DNA of 64,000 bases from Brasenia schreberi (Eukaryota > Streptophyta > Magnoliopsida > Nymphaeales > Cabombaceae), in assembly GCA_036023115.1 (NCBI GenBank), contig JAYKKT010000061.1:10058501-10122500 (forward strand), written 5' to 3'. The stretch's first letter is position 1. The number at the start of each line of letters is the position of its first letter. Below, in pieces: positions 10,717 to 23,887 of the stretch. Made by a program: the position numbers and the translations under genes. Below the pieces are notes generated by a model that searched no databases, had not been told where the DNA came from, and saw nothing but the letters and a program-made list of their open reading frames with translations.

Positions 10717-13700
10717 ATGGATGTTGGTGGTGAAATTACAAAGAGAGGAGAGGTAAGAACTTATGATAATTTGGACGACCTTGCTACAGACCTAGCTGAT
10801 TATGTAGCAGAGATATCAGAGATTGCTGTGAAAGAAAGGGGTTGTTTTGCCGTTGCATTATCTGGTGGATCCTTGATCAGCTTGATGGGGTATGCTCAAT
10901 ATTCTGCTAGACCTGCTTCTAAGTTGCTTAATTTTATTTACCCGAGTCCATGATGATTTTTCTGTTGTTTGTTATTCTTACACTTTCCACTGCCACGATT
11001 TTGACTTTGTGAATCCTTGTATGTGTTGCTTTCCTCTTTTAAATTGTACTCAGTTTGGTTTTTTAAACAGGAAGCTTTGTGAGGCTCATTATCAAAGGAC
11101 GGTGGATTGGGCAAAATGGCACATATTTTGGGTGGATGAGAGAGTGGTAGCTAAGAGCCACTCAGACAGCAACTACAAATTAGCAAAGGAGGTTTTGCTT
11201 TCTAAGGTACATTTACGTTATCTCTTACAACCCTTCTTGATAAATATATTGGTGAACTAACCAGCTATCTTTTGCTTTGTATTTCTCTAATCATGGGAAT
11301 TTGGGCAAGTAATGTCGAGGGAAGGTGCTGTAACAAGCCTGCTAAATCTGGTTAAAGCTTCAAAGTGTTGTTGGTCATTGTGAAACTAAGATCAGCAGAC
11401 TTTCCTGTTTGTCAAGCGTAAAGTTCAGTGACGGTAGTTCATCCTCTTGATTTCAACACGTCTACTTATGGGCCAATTAGTTTGTCTCCATGCTTGATGC
11501 TTGTACACGAGCTTTAAAAGGGCTCAGTGTTTGATGCGAAACATTAAGTTTGAGCAATTCTTTGTTGACTGAAGTCTTTTTCCTCCTCCGGTATGCAACT
11601 ACCCGATCTTTAGTTAGGGAAGCCTTGTCATGTTCATTGATGATTCAGTTTTGAACTTTGCAGGATAGTTGGAATGTAGCTAATAGGTTCTCTATTTTAT
11701 TGGAAAAGTTGCAAGCCCCACGATTAATCTTACCCTTCTGTGCTGAGGTTCAAAGATTGCAACCCATGATCATTGTAGTGTTGATACAGTTGGACATCAT
11801 CTCAAGGGGATTTTGCATTGAAAGCATGGACACTTTCTGCATTAATGCATATTACACGTGATGCTGGACGCAACAACAATTTGCAATACGGGGTAAAAAA
11901 ATCACCCCCCTAAAGGATGTCTTTCCTTCTAAGGACTGTAAATCCATTAAAATGATTTTCATGACGTCAATGGTGTGGGGAGTATGATATTTCGAAAATA
12001 CTTGAGGGGCAATCGTATCCAGTTGACTGGTTATGCTGCTACTAAAATTCTGTGGACCTTGATGTTCTACTTTAGGACTTACATTTATCATGTTAGAATG
12101 GACAGATTTATGTAGTGCACATTTTTATTCCATCGACCTTCTTGAGAATTGTAAGTTTTAAGTGTCACATGATCTCGTTCATTCTTCCTTTCAGAATCCA
12201 CTTTACTCAGCATTTAAAGAGCAGTTGCTTTACTTATACATTAAATCTGGCATTTTGAAGAGTTCCTTTTGATTCATTAATGATAATTGCATTAGCTTTC
12301 CTATATGAAATAATTTGTCTGTTGTCATTCTTCCATTCAACAGAAACAAGTTCTCTTGTCTGATTGTGATTGGCAATTATCTTGCTTCATTAACTTCTAG
12401 TTGTGTGCCTTCAAACTGTGTGAAACACAAGGGTGTTGTACTGCAATGGTTTAGGATTTTTACTTGTCATGCTTATCCCACTGGAATGACATGGGAAACC
12501 CTACTAATGGGCAAAATCAAACTTTGAGCTTGGACAAAGTCAATATAAAGTTGCTGGTTTTATTTTCTTTTTCTGGTTTATAGACTTTGATATATTATTT
12601 TAAATACTTGTGCCTTTTCTGTTAAGATCTGTCATCTGACATCAGTTTTCGACTTTGGTTTATTATGTTAAAAGGTTATTCTAAATCATGTATGATGCTT
12701 TTTTTCCCAATTTGTGTTAAATATTCTGTATCTGGTGGATGCTTTGTGCTTCTGGATTCTTGTATTTGACTAATCTTGACTGAGTAAAGAAGTTTGTTCT
12801 CTGTTAGTGGGTTTCCAACTGTCTATACTCCATAGCTTTGCAGATGCTTTACCATATCAACTGTAGGCTTTTCATTTAGACTTCACTGTTTAAGTTGGGA
12901 ATTCTGCTTTTTCCCTAAAGGAACTTGATTCCCGAGTCATTATGAGTACTTTAATGTGATGTCTTCGTATGTGGTCCATCAAAATGAAAGAAAAGCGTAT
13001 TCCATTTACACCTTATCCTTATAGATGCTACCTGATTGTTTTGCTTTTGATTGTTAACATACTTTGTACTAGTTTCAGTGTTTGTGCTGATTATAGGGGT
13101 CCCTAACCTAGAGCTGTTTAATTGCTACGGCTGATTTTATTTCCATAATCAACAGGCCCATATTCAAATGCCAGTGGCTCATAGCCTGTTGTTATGTTCT
13201 AATGTTAGTCTGAAAAGAAAACATATGATGGCATAATCAGTTCAAAAGAATGAAATTACACACAGAAAGCCAGTATTACTTCATAAGCATATTGAACATC
13301 TTTAATGGTTAAGGAACTTCTTCTGAGTAGACTTGGAGATATTGGCATCCATGTTTCACACTGGCTGAACATAAATGACATGGGAAGTGTTGCTTTCTTC
13401 TGATGAATGGTAGTCATATGCATTGGAAGTATAATAGTGGAATTTAATTTAGATTAATAGACAACCCTTCTGCTGCAAATGTACAATACTTTTCCTGAGG
13501 AGGTTCAACATACTGAATATGAGGGCCGCCTTGAACATTGGCTATCTTGTATTATAAATCTGGAAGATGGTTTGTCTTCTACATATTTTCCAAATCTAGA
13601 AGAGCATATAAGTCTCCTATGTACACTGGAATTCTTAAGTTACGTGACATGTTCTAACGCATTAATGAAAAAAATGTAATATGATGCTTAAACCAAAAAG

Positions 13701-16700
13701 GCATCTGCCCCTTATGAGAATAGTGACGCCATAGAGGCAGTCGCAAAGTTTGTTACTCTGGGTACTTGTTACTCGAGTACTCCACACTGGAAGGTCTACA
13801 AAACGGTTCAAATTGGGAAGTAATGTGTCCATTTTCATGAGAGAGGGAACACTCATATTTTCTAGTTCAACTAATAGATATACCTAGCTTTCGGGGTTGT
13901 CCGATTGCAGATCCTACCTAAGATTGCAGAGGCTCTTAGAATCAGGGATCATGGGATCAAATAGGGAGGGACCTTAGGATCCTACATTACCTCTTATTCC
14001 TTTTAAATAAAATCATATTTAAAACAGAACATATCTTCCTATTCAATAAGATCAATCTATACAATATCATCAACAAAGTGCATAGGGTATGATATAGTGC
14101 AACCTTTTGCACATTTTTTTAGGTTGGATACACGCACACACACACATATATATACACATGCAAACACACACATCATAAAGTATGATAGACTATGCAGATA
14201 GTAGAATCTAATCAAGAAGAGGGCCACCTTCCCCATCGATATGGATTTTTGAGGCTAAGTGAAATCTGATCTACAATAATAACAGGATGTGGCCCTATTC
14301 AGTGAAAAAGAAGAAAAGGGTGGTATCTTTGATTAGGTGCAACGACTGAGAGAACAGTAAATCCATGCTTATGTTTTTAAGGTTATGGGATTTTTATTGA
14401 AGTGTTTAGTTTAGGTGGTTACATCAAGGATCAACTTTAAGTCCATACTTATTTATAATGGTGATGGATGAGTTAACAAAACATATTCAAGATGAAGTAC
14501 CTTGGTTTATGTTATTTGCAGATGACATTGTATTAGTGGAGGAGTCTAAGGAAAAAGTTAATAGAAAATTGGAACTATGGAGAGAAACATTAGAAAGAAA
14601 AGGCCTCCGACTTAGTAGAACAAAGACAGAATATATGGAATGTAAGTTTGATCATTTGGTTACCTCAGAGGACATAGAAATTAAAACATCCCCCAAAAGG
14701 AAAGTTTTAAATACCTAGGGTTAATTTTTCAGAGTGATGGAAGAATTGATGGAGATCTCACGCATAGAATTAATGCTGGTTGGTTAAAATGGAGAGGAGC
14801 ATCCGGTATTCTTTGTGATAAGAAGATACCATTAAAGTTAAAAGTTAAATATTATAGAGCAGCAATTAGGCCTACCATGTTTTATGGTTCTGAGTGTTGG
14901 GCAGTTAATCATCAACATGTACAAAAGACGTCTGTGACAGAAATGAAGATGTTGAGATGGATGAGTGGTCATACAAGAAAAGACCGTATACATAATGAGG
15001 TTATTAGAAACAAATTAGGAGTGACACCAATAGAGGATAAAATGAGAGAATATTGTTTAAGATGGTTTGGACATATAGAAAGAAGATCAAAAGAAGAACC
15101 CGTAAGAAGGTTAGAAAAACTAAATTTGGCAAGTATTAAAAGAGGTAGAGGACGACCACAAAAGTGTGGGAAAGAAACAATAAAAAATGATCTAGCTTAT
15201 TATGAGTTATCTGCTAACATGGCACACGATAGGGATATGTGGAAACAAAGAATCCATGTAGCCAACCCCGTCTAGTATGGGAAAAGGCTTAGTTGTTGTT
15301 GTTGTTGTTTGTTGTTGTTTAGTTTAGGTGGTTAGATCCTTAGGATCATAAGATTCTAAATCTCTTAGGATCACAAGATCTAGATCCTACTAAGATGTTA
15401 TATGTTGGGGCCCTACGCTTAAGATTGGTAGCATTCTGCCTTTAAAGGATAGTAAGATTCTAGGATTTAGAATTTTTAGGATCTAATTTGGGATCTTGAC
15501 AACTACGGTTGTTCCTCAATCAATCGCTGTAGATGATCCAAAAAATGTTGAATGATGAGTAATTATTTATTTTGACGATTTAGATTGCATCACATATGGG
15601 ACATATTGGTTATGATAAACTAGGAATCAAGAAGGATTTTAAGCTCTGGATGCTTATGGTAGAGCTGAATGAGATTGTTCTTTTGACACTTAAGCTGGCT
15701 TCAGGCAAGACCCAAACAGTAAAAACTACATCAATTAAGATCCTGACCACCAAGCAGGTGGTTCTGTTTTCTCCAAGTCCTGTCTTCTATGGATTGAGCA
15801 ATATTCTGAGCAAGAAAAACTCTTTGAACGGTGGATCCAAATTACAGTGACAGTGTGGAACTTCTTATGTATATCTTTTCTTGAGAAAGTATAATCTTCT
15901 TTTACACTTCACAAGCATCGTATATGTCACGCTCACAATCAATTTATCACCTTTCCTGCTGTTCGGTTTATTATACTTTAGTAGCTTTTCAGTTTTTCAA
16001 CTTCTGGAATTCGTAACTTGTACATTGTTTGGAGTACATCTACAGGTAGCTCGATTTTTTTCTACCCGTGCCTACTCTGGAGTGTCTTTATAAGCTTTCC
16101 CCATGTCTTACATTGCTGATGAGTTCTGCTGACATAAACTCACATAACCGTTTTTTTGTGGAATGTTTAATACCATATGGGAGTGATGTCGAAATGGCAA
16201 AATGCCCCACAGAAAGAAAGCACAAATAGAAATTAGGTTGACAATAACAAGTTTCATTGCCTTTCCAAGCCTTGACCTTCATCAAATTTAGTCTAGGGTA
16301 ACTAGCTTCTGAAATCTATTCACTTCTTTTAACTTGAGAATCTCATGTTTGAGGGTGATTGATAAGCTGTTCAAAATATGACAAGTTTGATTCAGATTTA
16401 TCACCTTTTCTCTGATACCATGTATGATTGGACATAAAAAAACATGTCCATCTGAACATTCTCTCCTTGCATGTGAAACTGCAAGGGTCTTCATGAATTA
16501 TTGCCTCCCTGAATTTTTTATATCGAAATTCAGAATGTAAAACTGTTTACATGTGTGTGTGCATGTGCATGTGCATGTGCATGTATATGCATTTGTGTGT
16601 GTGTCCGTATGCATGCATGTGCCGTTTAAGTGTGATTTTAAGGAGGTAGAAATTGTTCAATCTTTGGACACTAGCTTCTCTTTCAATCAGAATTAATGTA

Positions 16701-17290
16701 CCAGTATGACACCTTACACCTTCCGCCTTTACCAACTTCATGTTGAAAGAATCCTAAGGATATTCGATGATTTGGCACATCCAACTTCATATTTGCAGGT
16801 TCCAGTTGTGTCAAGTCACGTGTACTCGATCAATAATACACTGTCAGCAGAGCAGGCAGCAGCAGAATATGGATTTGCCCTTAGGCAGCTGGTGAAGACA
16901 AGGGTGGTGGATGTTCTGGAGAGCAGTGACTGCCCAAAGTTCGATCTCATTCTCCTGGGTATGGGTCCAGATGGACACACTGCATCCCTCTTCCCAGGCC
17001 ATTCGGCAATCCATGAGAGAGATGAATGGGTAACCTTCATTACTGATTCCCCTAAACCGCCACCCGAGAGAATAACCTTTACGCTTCCAGTCATCAACTC
17101 TGCTGCCAATGTGGTGATGGTCGTGACTGGCAGCAACAAGGCCGAAGCAGTCTGCCTAGCGATGGATGAGATCCCTGAACACATAGTGCCAGCACGTCTG
17201 GTTAGCCCAAGCAATGGGAATCTGGTCTGGTTTTTGGACAGGGAAGCTGCTTCAAAGCTTCCTCCTTGGAAGCCAACTGGAGGAGCTTGA
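10717..17290 (+). CDS. PGL: 6-phosphogluconolactonase (cytosolic type), three coding exons
   Basis: Hydrolyses 6-phosphogluconolactone to 6-phosphogluconate, step two of the oxidative pentose phosphate pathway. Exons I infer: 10717-10889, 11071-11206 and 16799-17290, all with GT..AG borders; phases add up to a 266-residue protein, the usual plant length. Family motifs seen in order: [12 protein letters not shown] (exon 1, spliced to KLCEA in exon 2), WVDERVV with [10 protein letters not shown] (exon 2), then [32 protein letters not shown] and the C-terminal [17 protein letters not shown] (exon 3). The start is the first ATG in frame with the conserved N-terminus. There is no transit-peptide-like leader and no C-terminal SKL, so a cytosolic form is inferred. 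Intron 2 is 5.6 kb (11207-16798) and holds a LINE. An AATAAA lies at 17432. No stops or frameshifts interrupt the exons, so the gene looks functional. Confidence 0.95.
14404..14421. repeat. Target-site duplication, left copy, of the intronic RTE LINE
   Basis: The 18-bp word gtttagtttaggtggtta ends exactly where LINE homology begins. The identical word follows the (TTG)n tail at 15317-15334. Confidence 0.9.
14422..15316 (+). mobile_element. RTE-type LINE, 5'-truncated, in PGL intron 2
   Basis: This is the 3' end of an RTE-clade non-LTR retrotransposon. The open frame begins with [13 protein letters not shown] and holds the reverse-transcriptase box FADDIVLV near 14518. After one frameshift near 14700 it continues through the C-terminal domain ([28 protein letters not shown]) to a stop at about 15273. 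The 3' end is a (TTG)n tail, typical of RTE. An 18-bp direct repeat, gtttagtttaggtggtta, at 14404-14421 and 15317-15334 is the target-site duplication. The body is only about 895 bp, so it is a truncated, dead copy. It is less decayed than the related minus-strand copy at 25.6-28.8 kb. Confidence 0.93.
15317..15334. repeat. Target-site duplication, right copy, of the intronic RTE LINE
   Basis: Identical to 14404-14421. The left edge is slightly ambiguous because the LINE tail also ends in GTTT. Confidence 0.9.
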
Positions 17291-17431
17291 CAAGCAACCA
17301 AGAGGATTATGGTGTGAAGAGTTCCAAGGGTTTTAGGAGGTGTTTCTCTCCTTGTTTTAGGTCTTCGTTTACTGTCCATGCTCCACCCGTCTTTTTTCTC
17401 TTCTATTGAGTTTCTGTAACAAGGCATGCCT

Positions 17432-17437
17432 AATAAA
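17432..17437 (+). terminator. Poly(A) signal of PGL
   Basis: A canonical AATAAA lies about 140 bases after the PGL stop codon, in a T-rich 3' region. It is the only perfect copy close to the stop. Confidence 0.6.
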
Positions 17438-17499
17438 ATGGCCAAAGCAAGCCTTTTTTTGAGAATTAGTTTTATCCCATTCTTGTTTATACATGTGAT

Positions 17500-19460
17500 C
17501 CAAGTGTTTGAACATCCAATATAAAAGGAAAAGCATTTTAGACATCGTTTAATTTGATGGCTCATCTATTTTTGTTATATCATGTGAAAGCAATAAGGTT
17601 AGGAATTAAGGGAACGCAAAATCTTCTAGAACTCCTTTCCATTTCTTTCTTCAAGCATGGAAGTTTAATGTGAGAACCATTGATTCTGGAAACCATTGTC
17701 CTCCGGAATTGACAACCTATTTCTGTTTCACATAAACACCCAAGAGCTCTGAAGTTGCAAAATTCTGAGTTCCATATTTGAAATGATTGAGAAACAAAGC
17801 CTTTGTTCTCCCTTTCTTGAGGAAGAAAGCCTCTTATTCGTGACATGATCCATTGGTTTGTGACTCCATGATTGCAAAAGATCATGGAACCAAAATCCAG
17901 TCTAGAAATCATGGAATCTGATTGCAAATGAACATGGAACATGACACCGTCAATTTTGACAGCAAAACAACCTTCACATTGATGTGCCCAGACAGATGTT
18001 TGGCTGGTTATGGGCAAAGGATGGAATCAGCTTGAACAGGGTGGAAGCTCAAGCAAGAGACGAAGAGACGAAGGAAATTCCTCAAAGTTCAAAGAACACA
18101 CACCACCTTGCTGCAAAAAAGGTCCAACTATTTTCAGCCTTCTTCCTCGGATGCCTTATATCAGCAGATAAGCAACTGCCGCAAAGGAGGCGCTATTAGC
18201 TGTTGGTTCAGGATCCAGCCACCTTAGTCAGATAATTTCTTATATCTGTGGGCCTAAACACACTTGTAGATCTGCCGCAGCATGTTACATTTGGAGCACC
18301 CAGTGTTTGGCTATACTTGTCTACCAGAAAATACAGTGAACCGATTATGTTCTTCAAACCATATGGACAAACAGTAACTGGGGCCTTTACTATGTCGAGT
18401 TACAAGATCAGATACATTGTTGAACATAATACTGTAGCATCATTTCAACTTGTCAACTTATGAATCATGATTAGTCAGTTTCCTCTGTTCATCCTAACAG
18501 ATGGTGATGTTCAAGTCTATTTGCAGTAGCTTGCACTTATTCTTGGTTTCTTGTTCAAAGGACACATTGTTCCTTGCCCCACTTGTGCTTGCAGCTTGGA
18601 ACATTTGCTATTGAACCTGGGAGCTGCATGATGTATATGTTAGCAATGCTCTGCTGTTCGTGCAGATTTATAATGATTTGGGACTTGAATTTATTTTGTG
18701 CTATGTTTCTGGGATACTTTACCATAATCCTATCATGGTAAACCTCGGGATAGTGGACAAGTGCTACACTGTTGTTTTGACTTCTTAACATCTTGCCTTT
18801 TGAAACCATGGTGTACCGAACTTCTTAGATTCTGATGGTTTCCCTAACCAATTGGCTCAAACAATTGCGACTTTACGCTTGTATATTGTATAAGCTGCAA
18901 TCTTTGATACATGTATTGACGAGATATCAATATAAGCTGCCTCGTATTATTTGTGTATTTTATCATCAATCTGATGCACCTTTGCTTCTGTCTATAGAAT
19001 CTGGAAATTGATTTTGGTTGAATGATCAGAATGCTCTCTTTCCGTCGTTTTGTAGTGGAGCAAACAATGTTCATGTTCGTACCCTCATACAGAGTTAGCA
19101 GTAGCGGCGAACGACTACTTGAGATGATCAAACTTGATACAATCTATTGTGGCTAAGCATCTAGCTTGTGTTGAAGAGAAGAATATGACAAATCTGGTAA
19201 ACTACTGTTAGAGAATGAAACTAAAATCTTGGTAAGACTCGTCTTTTCATGGTGGCACGACCATAATTCTAGGCGCCTTTGTAACCTTGTAAACGGGTTC
19301 TTCTTAGAAGGTGATTTTTGATACATTGGACGGGATGAGGAATGTGTGTTGCAAGGAACCATTTTGAACTGTATTTCTTGGGTAAATTTTGTTCAGAAGC
19401 AATTAAGTAGTGGGTTCTTCTAGAAGACGGTTTTGTTGTAGCTTCTAATTGCCATGTTGA
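17500..19460. other. Intergenic stretch between PGL and the COBRA-like gene
   Basis: The two genes are convergent. A 145-codon open frame on the minus strand (17580-18017) has no recognisable domain and is rich in 'catggaa' and 'gattgcaaa' words, so it is more likely repeat-derived than a gene. Other open frames here are short and featureless. Confidence 0.5.
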
Positions 19461-19467
19461 CACTGTG

Positions 19468-19473
19468 TTTTAT
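19468..19473 (-). terminator. Probable poly(A) signal of the COBRA-like gene
   Basis: AATAAA on the minus strand about 200 bases beyond the stop codon of the COBRA-like gene. The assignment is by position only. Confidence 0.4.
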
Positions 19474-19674
19474 TACAAAATCCTCACATATAGCATTTTA
19501 AATATGAAAGGTTCCTATATCTTCAGGTGTCTATTGCAAAATGAGCTTCGGATACAAAGAAGAAACTTCTTTTAAGTATGCCTATAGATCTGATCCCACT
19601 CGAGCGCATAGAAAGAATAGGAACTCCGCTTTGAAAATTTACAGTTTTACATTTCTGATCTTCCTGTAATAATC

Positions 19675-22600
19675 TTACGCAAAAACTAATAAGCACATCA
19701 AGGTCATGACAGGGACTATGGTGTTGAGCATCTTGTTCGTTGTTCTTAACGGGCTGGTATTGGGAAAGTAGGGGTAGGCGTCTAATGGTGGCATTGCACA
19801 TTCATCACCGTTGAAGTAGACCCTTCTTGGAAATGCCCATCCTTGTTTAAAGGTGAATGTCTCCAAGTCTTTCTCTAGTAGTATCTCAGATTGTACATTT
19901 CCCAGTGGCCCAGCTTCCATAAGCATGTCATTGTAATACTTGATCCCGTAAAACATTCCACTATCATCTGCATGGCATTTGAACATTGTCATCAGTTCTT
20001 TTATTGATGTGTGTGTGTGTGTATTTGTGTGCATGCAGTGGCGGACCTATTCAATGGGTGAGGTAGGCAGTTTCTTCACCAGAAATTAAGAAAAATCCGG
20101 AAAAAACTCCTCAAACTGTTTCGAATATACTGAAATTTTATATGGTCTGCCTTACTTGAATCTCCCAACAAATTTTCTAGGTCCAACACTGTGACTGTTT
20201 GCGCATGCGCATTCATGAGTGCACAACTATTTGTCACTGTTTTTCTGTTTATTAGGTAGATGAACTTACTTATGGAGCCATAGGGGACCAGGGGCTTATA
20301 ACCGAAACTGAACACTTCTGTGACGCTGTTTAGGTTGGGATGCTGAACCGTGAGAGTCCATTGTGTGTAATTGAAATTTGTGATTGCAATCTTCACACTC
20401 CAGTACTTTTGATAGTTCAGTTTTACATGCCAGTGAACTCGGACTGGGCACATATGCCGCGTGCATTGTAACAATGGTGTTTTATCCTTTGTTGGCGTAT
20501 TGAACCCTGGCTTGCTCGAAGATGGTGAATCACTACCGCAAAAGATCGAAGATTTGATCATCACTAATCCAAAAAGCACAAGACTCAGTTATGGTGCACA
20601 ATGAATGCTGATGTGTCATTTTATTTTATGATAATACTACTTAATAAGTATCAACAAGGAGATCCAAATGACTTACTTGATGCAGGAGATATTATTTGGG
20701 CAGCCGCAGGCACAATTAGGGCAAGGAGTGATTGTGTCATTGTAGAAAGATGAGAAGGAAACACAGCAGGTTTTATACATCTGTGCTAGCACTTGCGAGT
20801 ATGTGCAGGTCACGTTCCATGTCACTGCAGCAGAAGAGTTTATACATTAGAGTCCATGAGCATCTATCTCAAATATTCGACAGCCCTAGCATCTTGTCAA
20901 GTCGAGCAATGCAAAAGTTACTATTATTCAGCATCTAGAACATGCATTTATTCGTGGAATTCTGATTCTTATAAATAATTGTGGAACATGGCAGCTCCAT
21001 ATTTGCAACCTTTTCTAGGGAAAAACAAAGAATTTCCAAATCTTTAAGGTTGGCTAGGCCGCTGCTCGCTGGCTCCACCCCTGTTACAACCATGTGCCTT
21101 CAATTACTTGGTTGGGTTGCTTTGATTGAATGGAAGAGGGTGAGTTGTGGGTGTAGATGTGATGGGTACGAGCCAGCCACTTGAAAATCAGGGTACAGGC
21201 TTTTCTATAATACAAGGAAAACTTGGTTTTCATAAGTCATTATTCATTAACAAAGCCATCATTGATGAATATTTAACAAAACTCAACAAAAAATTGGAAA
21301 GAAAGTCAACAATACCAGTATATATTTATATATAGAGAGAGTAAGCGATTGGATCCTGCACACTACTGATGCTCTGCACTCATGCCGGACTGGTATTTTT
21401 CGTGAATACGAGTGATATTATATTGTTTTTTGTTTCTTTTTTAAAATCCTTAAATTCTTTTAAAATACACTGATGCCTGAAAAGAAATGGGAGGAATGAG
21501 TGAGCATGCGAGAGATGGGCAGGATCCGGTTTTCTTTTATATATATGTGTGTGTGTGCGCGCGTTCCGAATAATGTTTGTCTGAGCTGGGAATTATGTAT
21601 CCCAGATCACTCCATGCTTTTCAAGATGATTTCTATCAACAGAAATTGATATATTCTTTGTGGAACTTACTTATAGCTTGTGTTTTTCTGCGTCCGTCTG
21701 GTGACCAGAATATAGAAGGCTTAACCTTCTTAGCAGGCCCACATGTGTAACCTGGCCCTGGAGTATTCAGGGTGAAGTTCTTTGGTAGCTTGACTGTTCT
21801 GTTGGTGGTTCCAGCCAATCCAACACTGACTTGAAAGGCGGCGATGGCGTTCGCGGGGTCTTGGCCCCAAGAGGACAGGACCCCACCCTTGCAGCAGTTG
21901 GTAATTTGCTGATTGTATGGAACACCACGAAGAAAGTCCACCACAGTTGGATCTCTTCGGCAACAATGTGGTACGTTGCCCTTAAATTTGGAGCAGTCAC
22001 CCTGATCTGTTGTTTGTGCACCGACCATCGACCAGATCACTTCCTTCTTGGCCCAGACCCACCCCAATGACCAGCCTGGAGTCATTATGTGTCGGTACAT
22101 TTGGAAATTTTGCATTTTCACCATTGCCTTGAAGACAAGAAATGATGTTATTGCAAGTTTGAATTGTTACTGTATCTGTGTGTGTGTGTGTGAGAGAGAG
22201 AGAGGTTTCATTGGTTGTGCATGCTACGCGCACATACACACATGTATATGTTTCCGTACTCGTGCGCGATGCGATCCACTGAGGAAAACATACAATCGAG
22301 TACATTTTTAGCAGTAGTCATAGAAATGGGATCTCAAAGCCCGATTGAACAAATATTTTGAATACATAGATGGGGTATTATAAGATAATATAAAATCTGG
22401 ATATAAATTTTAGTACATACATAAGAATTGGCTTATAAAATCTAACCGATTCATAAAATAACTTGTAAATAGTCGATTTCATGATTCTCTGCATTGTATG
22501 GTTTTCCTGAAAATATGAAACCGTAAGCTTAAAGTACATTGCACTACAGTGATCACTGATCACAGACACACACACATCATACGTGTGTATATGTATGTGT

Positions 22601-23355
22601 GAATGTGTGCATTAGCCAGTGCACTCAGCTACGCAAAGGTAACATGTTCAAGCGAATGCAATTGGTCGAATGATGCCAGCCATTCTATTTGCTGATTCGA
22701 TACTCATTTTCAGAATCATCTGTTTCATGATATTTCTTTCCCGGAAGACATTTTATGACATTTCTTCAGATTTTCTGAATTACATTCCTATAAAAATGTG
22801 AACAAAGTATCAATCGATTGATCTGCGTAAAATTCGTTCAGTTCCGGCATGATTTTTTTCCCCTTTGCAGCATTATTTATAGCAGTACTGATCGTCGAAG
22901 TTGAGATTTTTAGTTACGTAAGCTGAATATTGTCAATATCGATCTATCAATTGAAATGCTTCACGAGTTCTCACAATATTTCCATCCAAGTTACTAAAAG
23001 TCTCATACTGGCTGCAGAAGAACAGGAATTCTGATACTTACCACATAACCATCCGGAGTCCATGACATTACATCCCAGGTAATACTTATGTTGCCATTAG
23101 GATCCAGCGGGTCATAAGCATCTGAAACCATTAAGGTCGTCGTTCACAAACCAGCAATAATCTTCATTTAGATTGCATTGCTGAACAGCAAAACCAATGT
23201 AAGAGTTTACCTGCTTGTGTTGAAAGAGTTAAGATCATCAAAGAGATGGTGGTCACCAATTTCTCCAAGCCGAAACCATTTAACCTAATAATATTTTGGT
23301 CGCCATCAGTGCATTCATCAAGATGGAAACCAATGAACTTTCGTGCTGCTCCCAT
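19675..23355 (-). CDS. COBRA-like GPI-anchored cell-wall protein, six exons
   Basis: COBRA family proteins sit at the outer plasma membrane and are needed for cellulose microfibril deposition and oriented growth. Exons (minus strand, in order): 23211-23355, 23042-23121, 21671-22127, 20677-20824, 20270-20532, 19675-19967. All borders are GT..AG, the phases agree and the product is 461 residues, close to the family length. Seen: a signal peptide ending near LSTQA; mature start DAYDPLDPNG; WDVMSWTPDGYV; KKEVIWSMVGAQTT; GPGYTCGPA; the family CCVS cysteine motif followed by CPNCACGC; QCTRHMCPVRVHWHVK; GWAFPRRVYFNGDECAMPP; and a hydrophobic C-terminal tail fitting a GPI signal. One oddity: after TNFNY the usual short RxNY insert is missing before TQW. 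A minus-strand AATAAA lies at 19468-19473. The subfamily (COB or COBL4 type) is not resolved. Confidence 0.95.
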
Positions 23356-23814
23356 ATTTCAGAAATTAGATTTCCTGGTTTGTGAAAGATAGGAAGATCA
23401 CAGAGTGTAGTTTTTATTGGGGATCCAAACAGCTTATTGGAAATCAGACTTTAAAAGAGAAGGAATGAAAAGGTCAGTGCTATACGCTGAAGATACGACT
23501 GTTTATCTACTGGTTGGTAGTTTAATTTATGAGAGATTCAAGTAATGAACCTGTTAGTTTTCATATACCTCCAAATTGATGTTTCTTCTATCTTGTTTAT
23601 CTTCCTTCCCTTGAGTTGAAGCAAAGTGTTAGTTGTGAAAGAGACGGGGGCAATTCGAGTGCCATTTCAAAAATTGAATACTCAAATAGCAAGCATTCTG
23701 GTTTTCATTTGTGTATCTAAATCCATACCGTTCAATTGGTCGTTGGTAAGATCCACCATCCCATGATTCTTTAATTTCACGGTCAAGTGTATGCCCCACC
23801 AAAACACACGCAAA

Positions 23815-23820
23815 CACACA

Positions 23821-23876
<56 letters not shown>
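23815..23876. repeat. (CA)n(GA)n compound microsatellite
   Basis: About 12 CA units run into about 19 GA units, 460 bases upstream of the COBRA-like start. Confidence 0.95.

Positions 23877-23887
<11 letters not shown>

Larger units (their letters stand above)
13893..15515. mobile_element. Possible nonautonomous DNA transposon interrupted by the LINE
   Basis: The outer ends contain gggttgtccgattgcagatc on the left and, as the inverse, tagttgtcaagatcccaaat on the right. Both are followed inwards by repeated GATCCTA/TAGGATC words. This resembles hAT-like elements whose ends carry a TTGTC word. No transposase frame is present and no clean 8-bp target duplication was found, so borders and class are tentative. 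Confidence 0.35.
11207..16798 (+). other. PGL intron 2, 5.6 kb, with nested repeats
   Basis: The intron lies between exon 2 (ending TCTAAG|gtacat) and exon 3 (tttgcag|GTTCC). It contains no other gene that I can recognise. From about 13.9 to 15.5 kb it carries a repeat whose ends contain 'ggttgtccgattgcagatcc' and the roughly inverse 'ggatcttgacaactac', with many GATCCTA words. Inside that repeat sits the RTE LINE described separately. A (GT)n/(CATGTG)n microsatellite lies at 16545-16620. The open frames at 13479, 15596 and 16088-16741 show no family features. Confidence 0.7.

Noticed and set aside
16816..17565. 249-codon minus-strand frame
   Set aside because: Antisense shadow of PGL exon 3 and its 3' region.
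17580..18017. 145-codon minus-strand open frame between PGL and the COBRA-like gene
   Set aside because: No domain, signal or splice context; the DNA is made of recurring 'atcatggaa' and 'gattgcaaa' words and looks repeat-derived.
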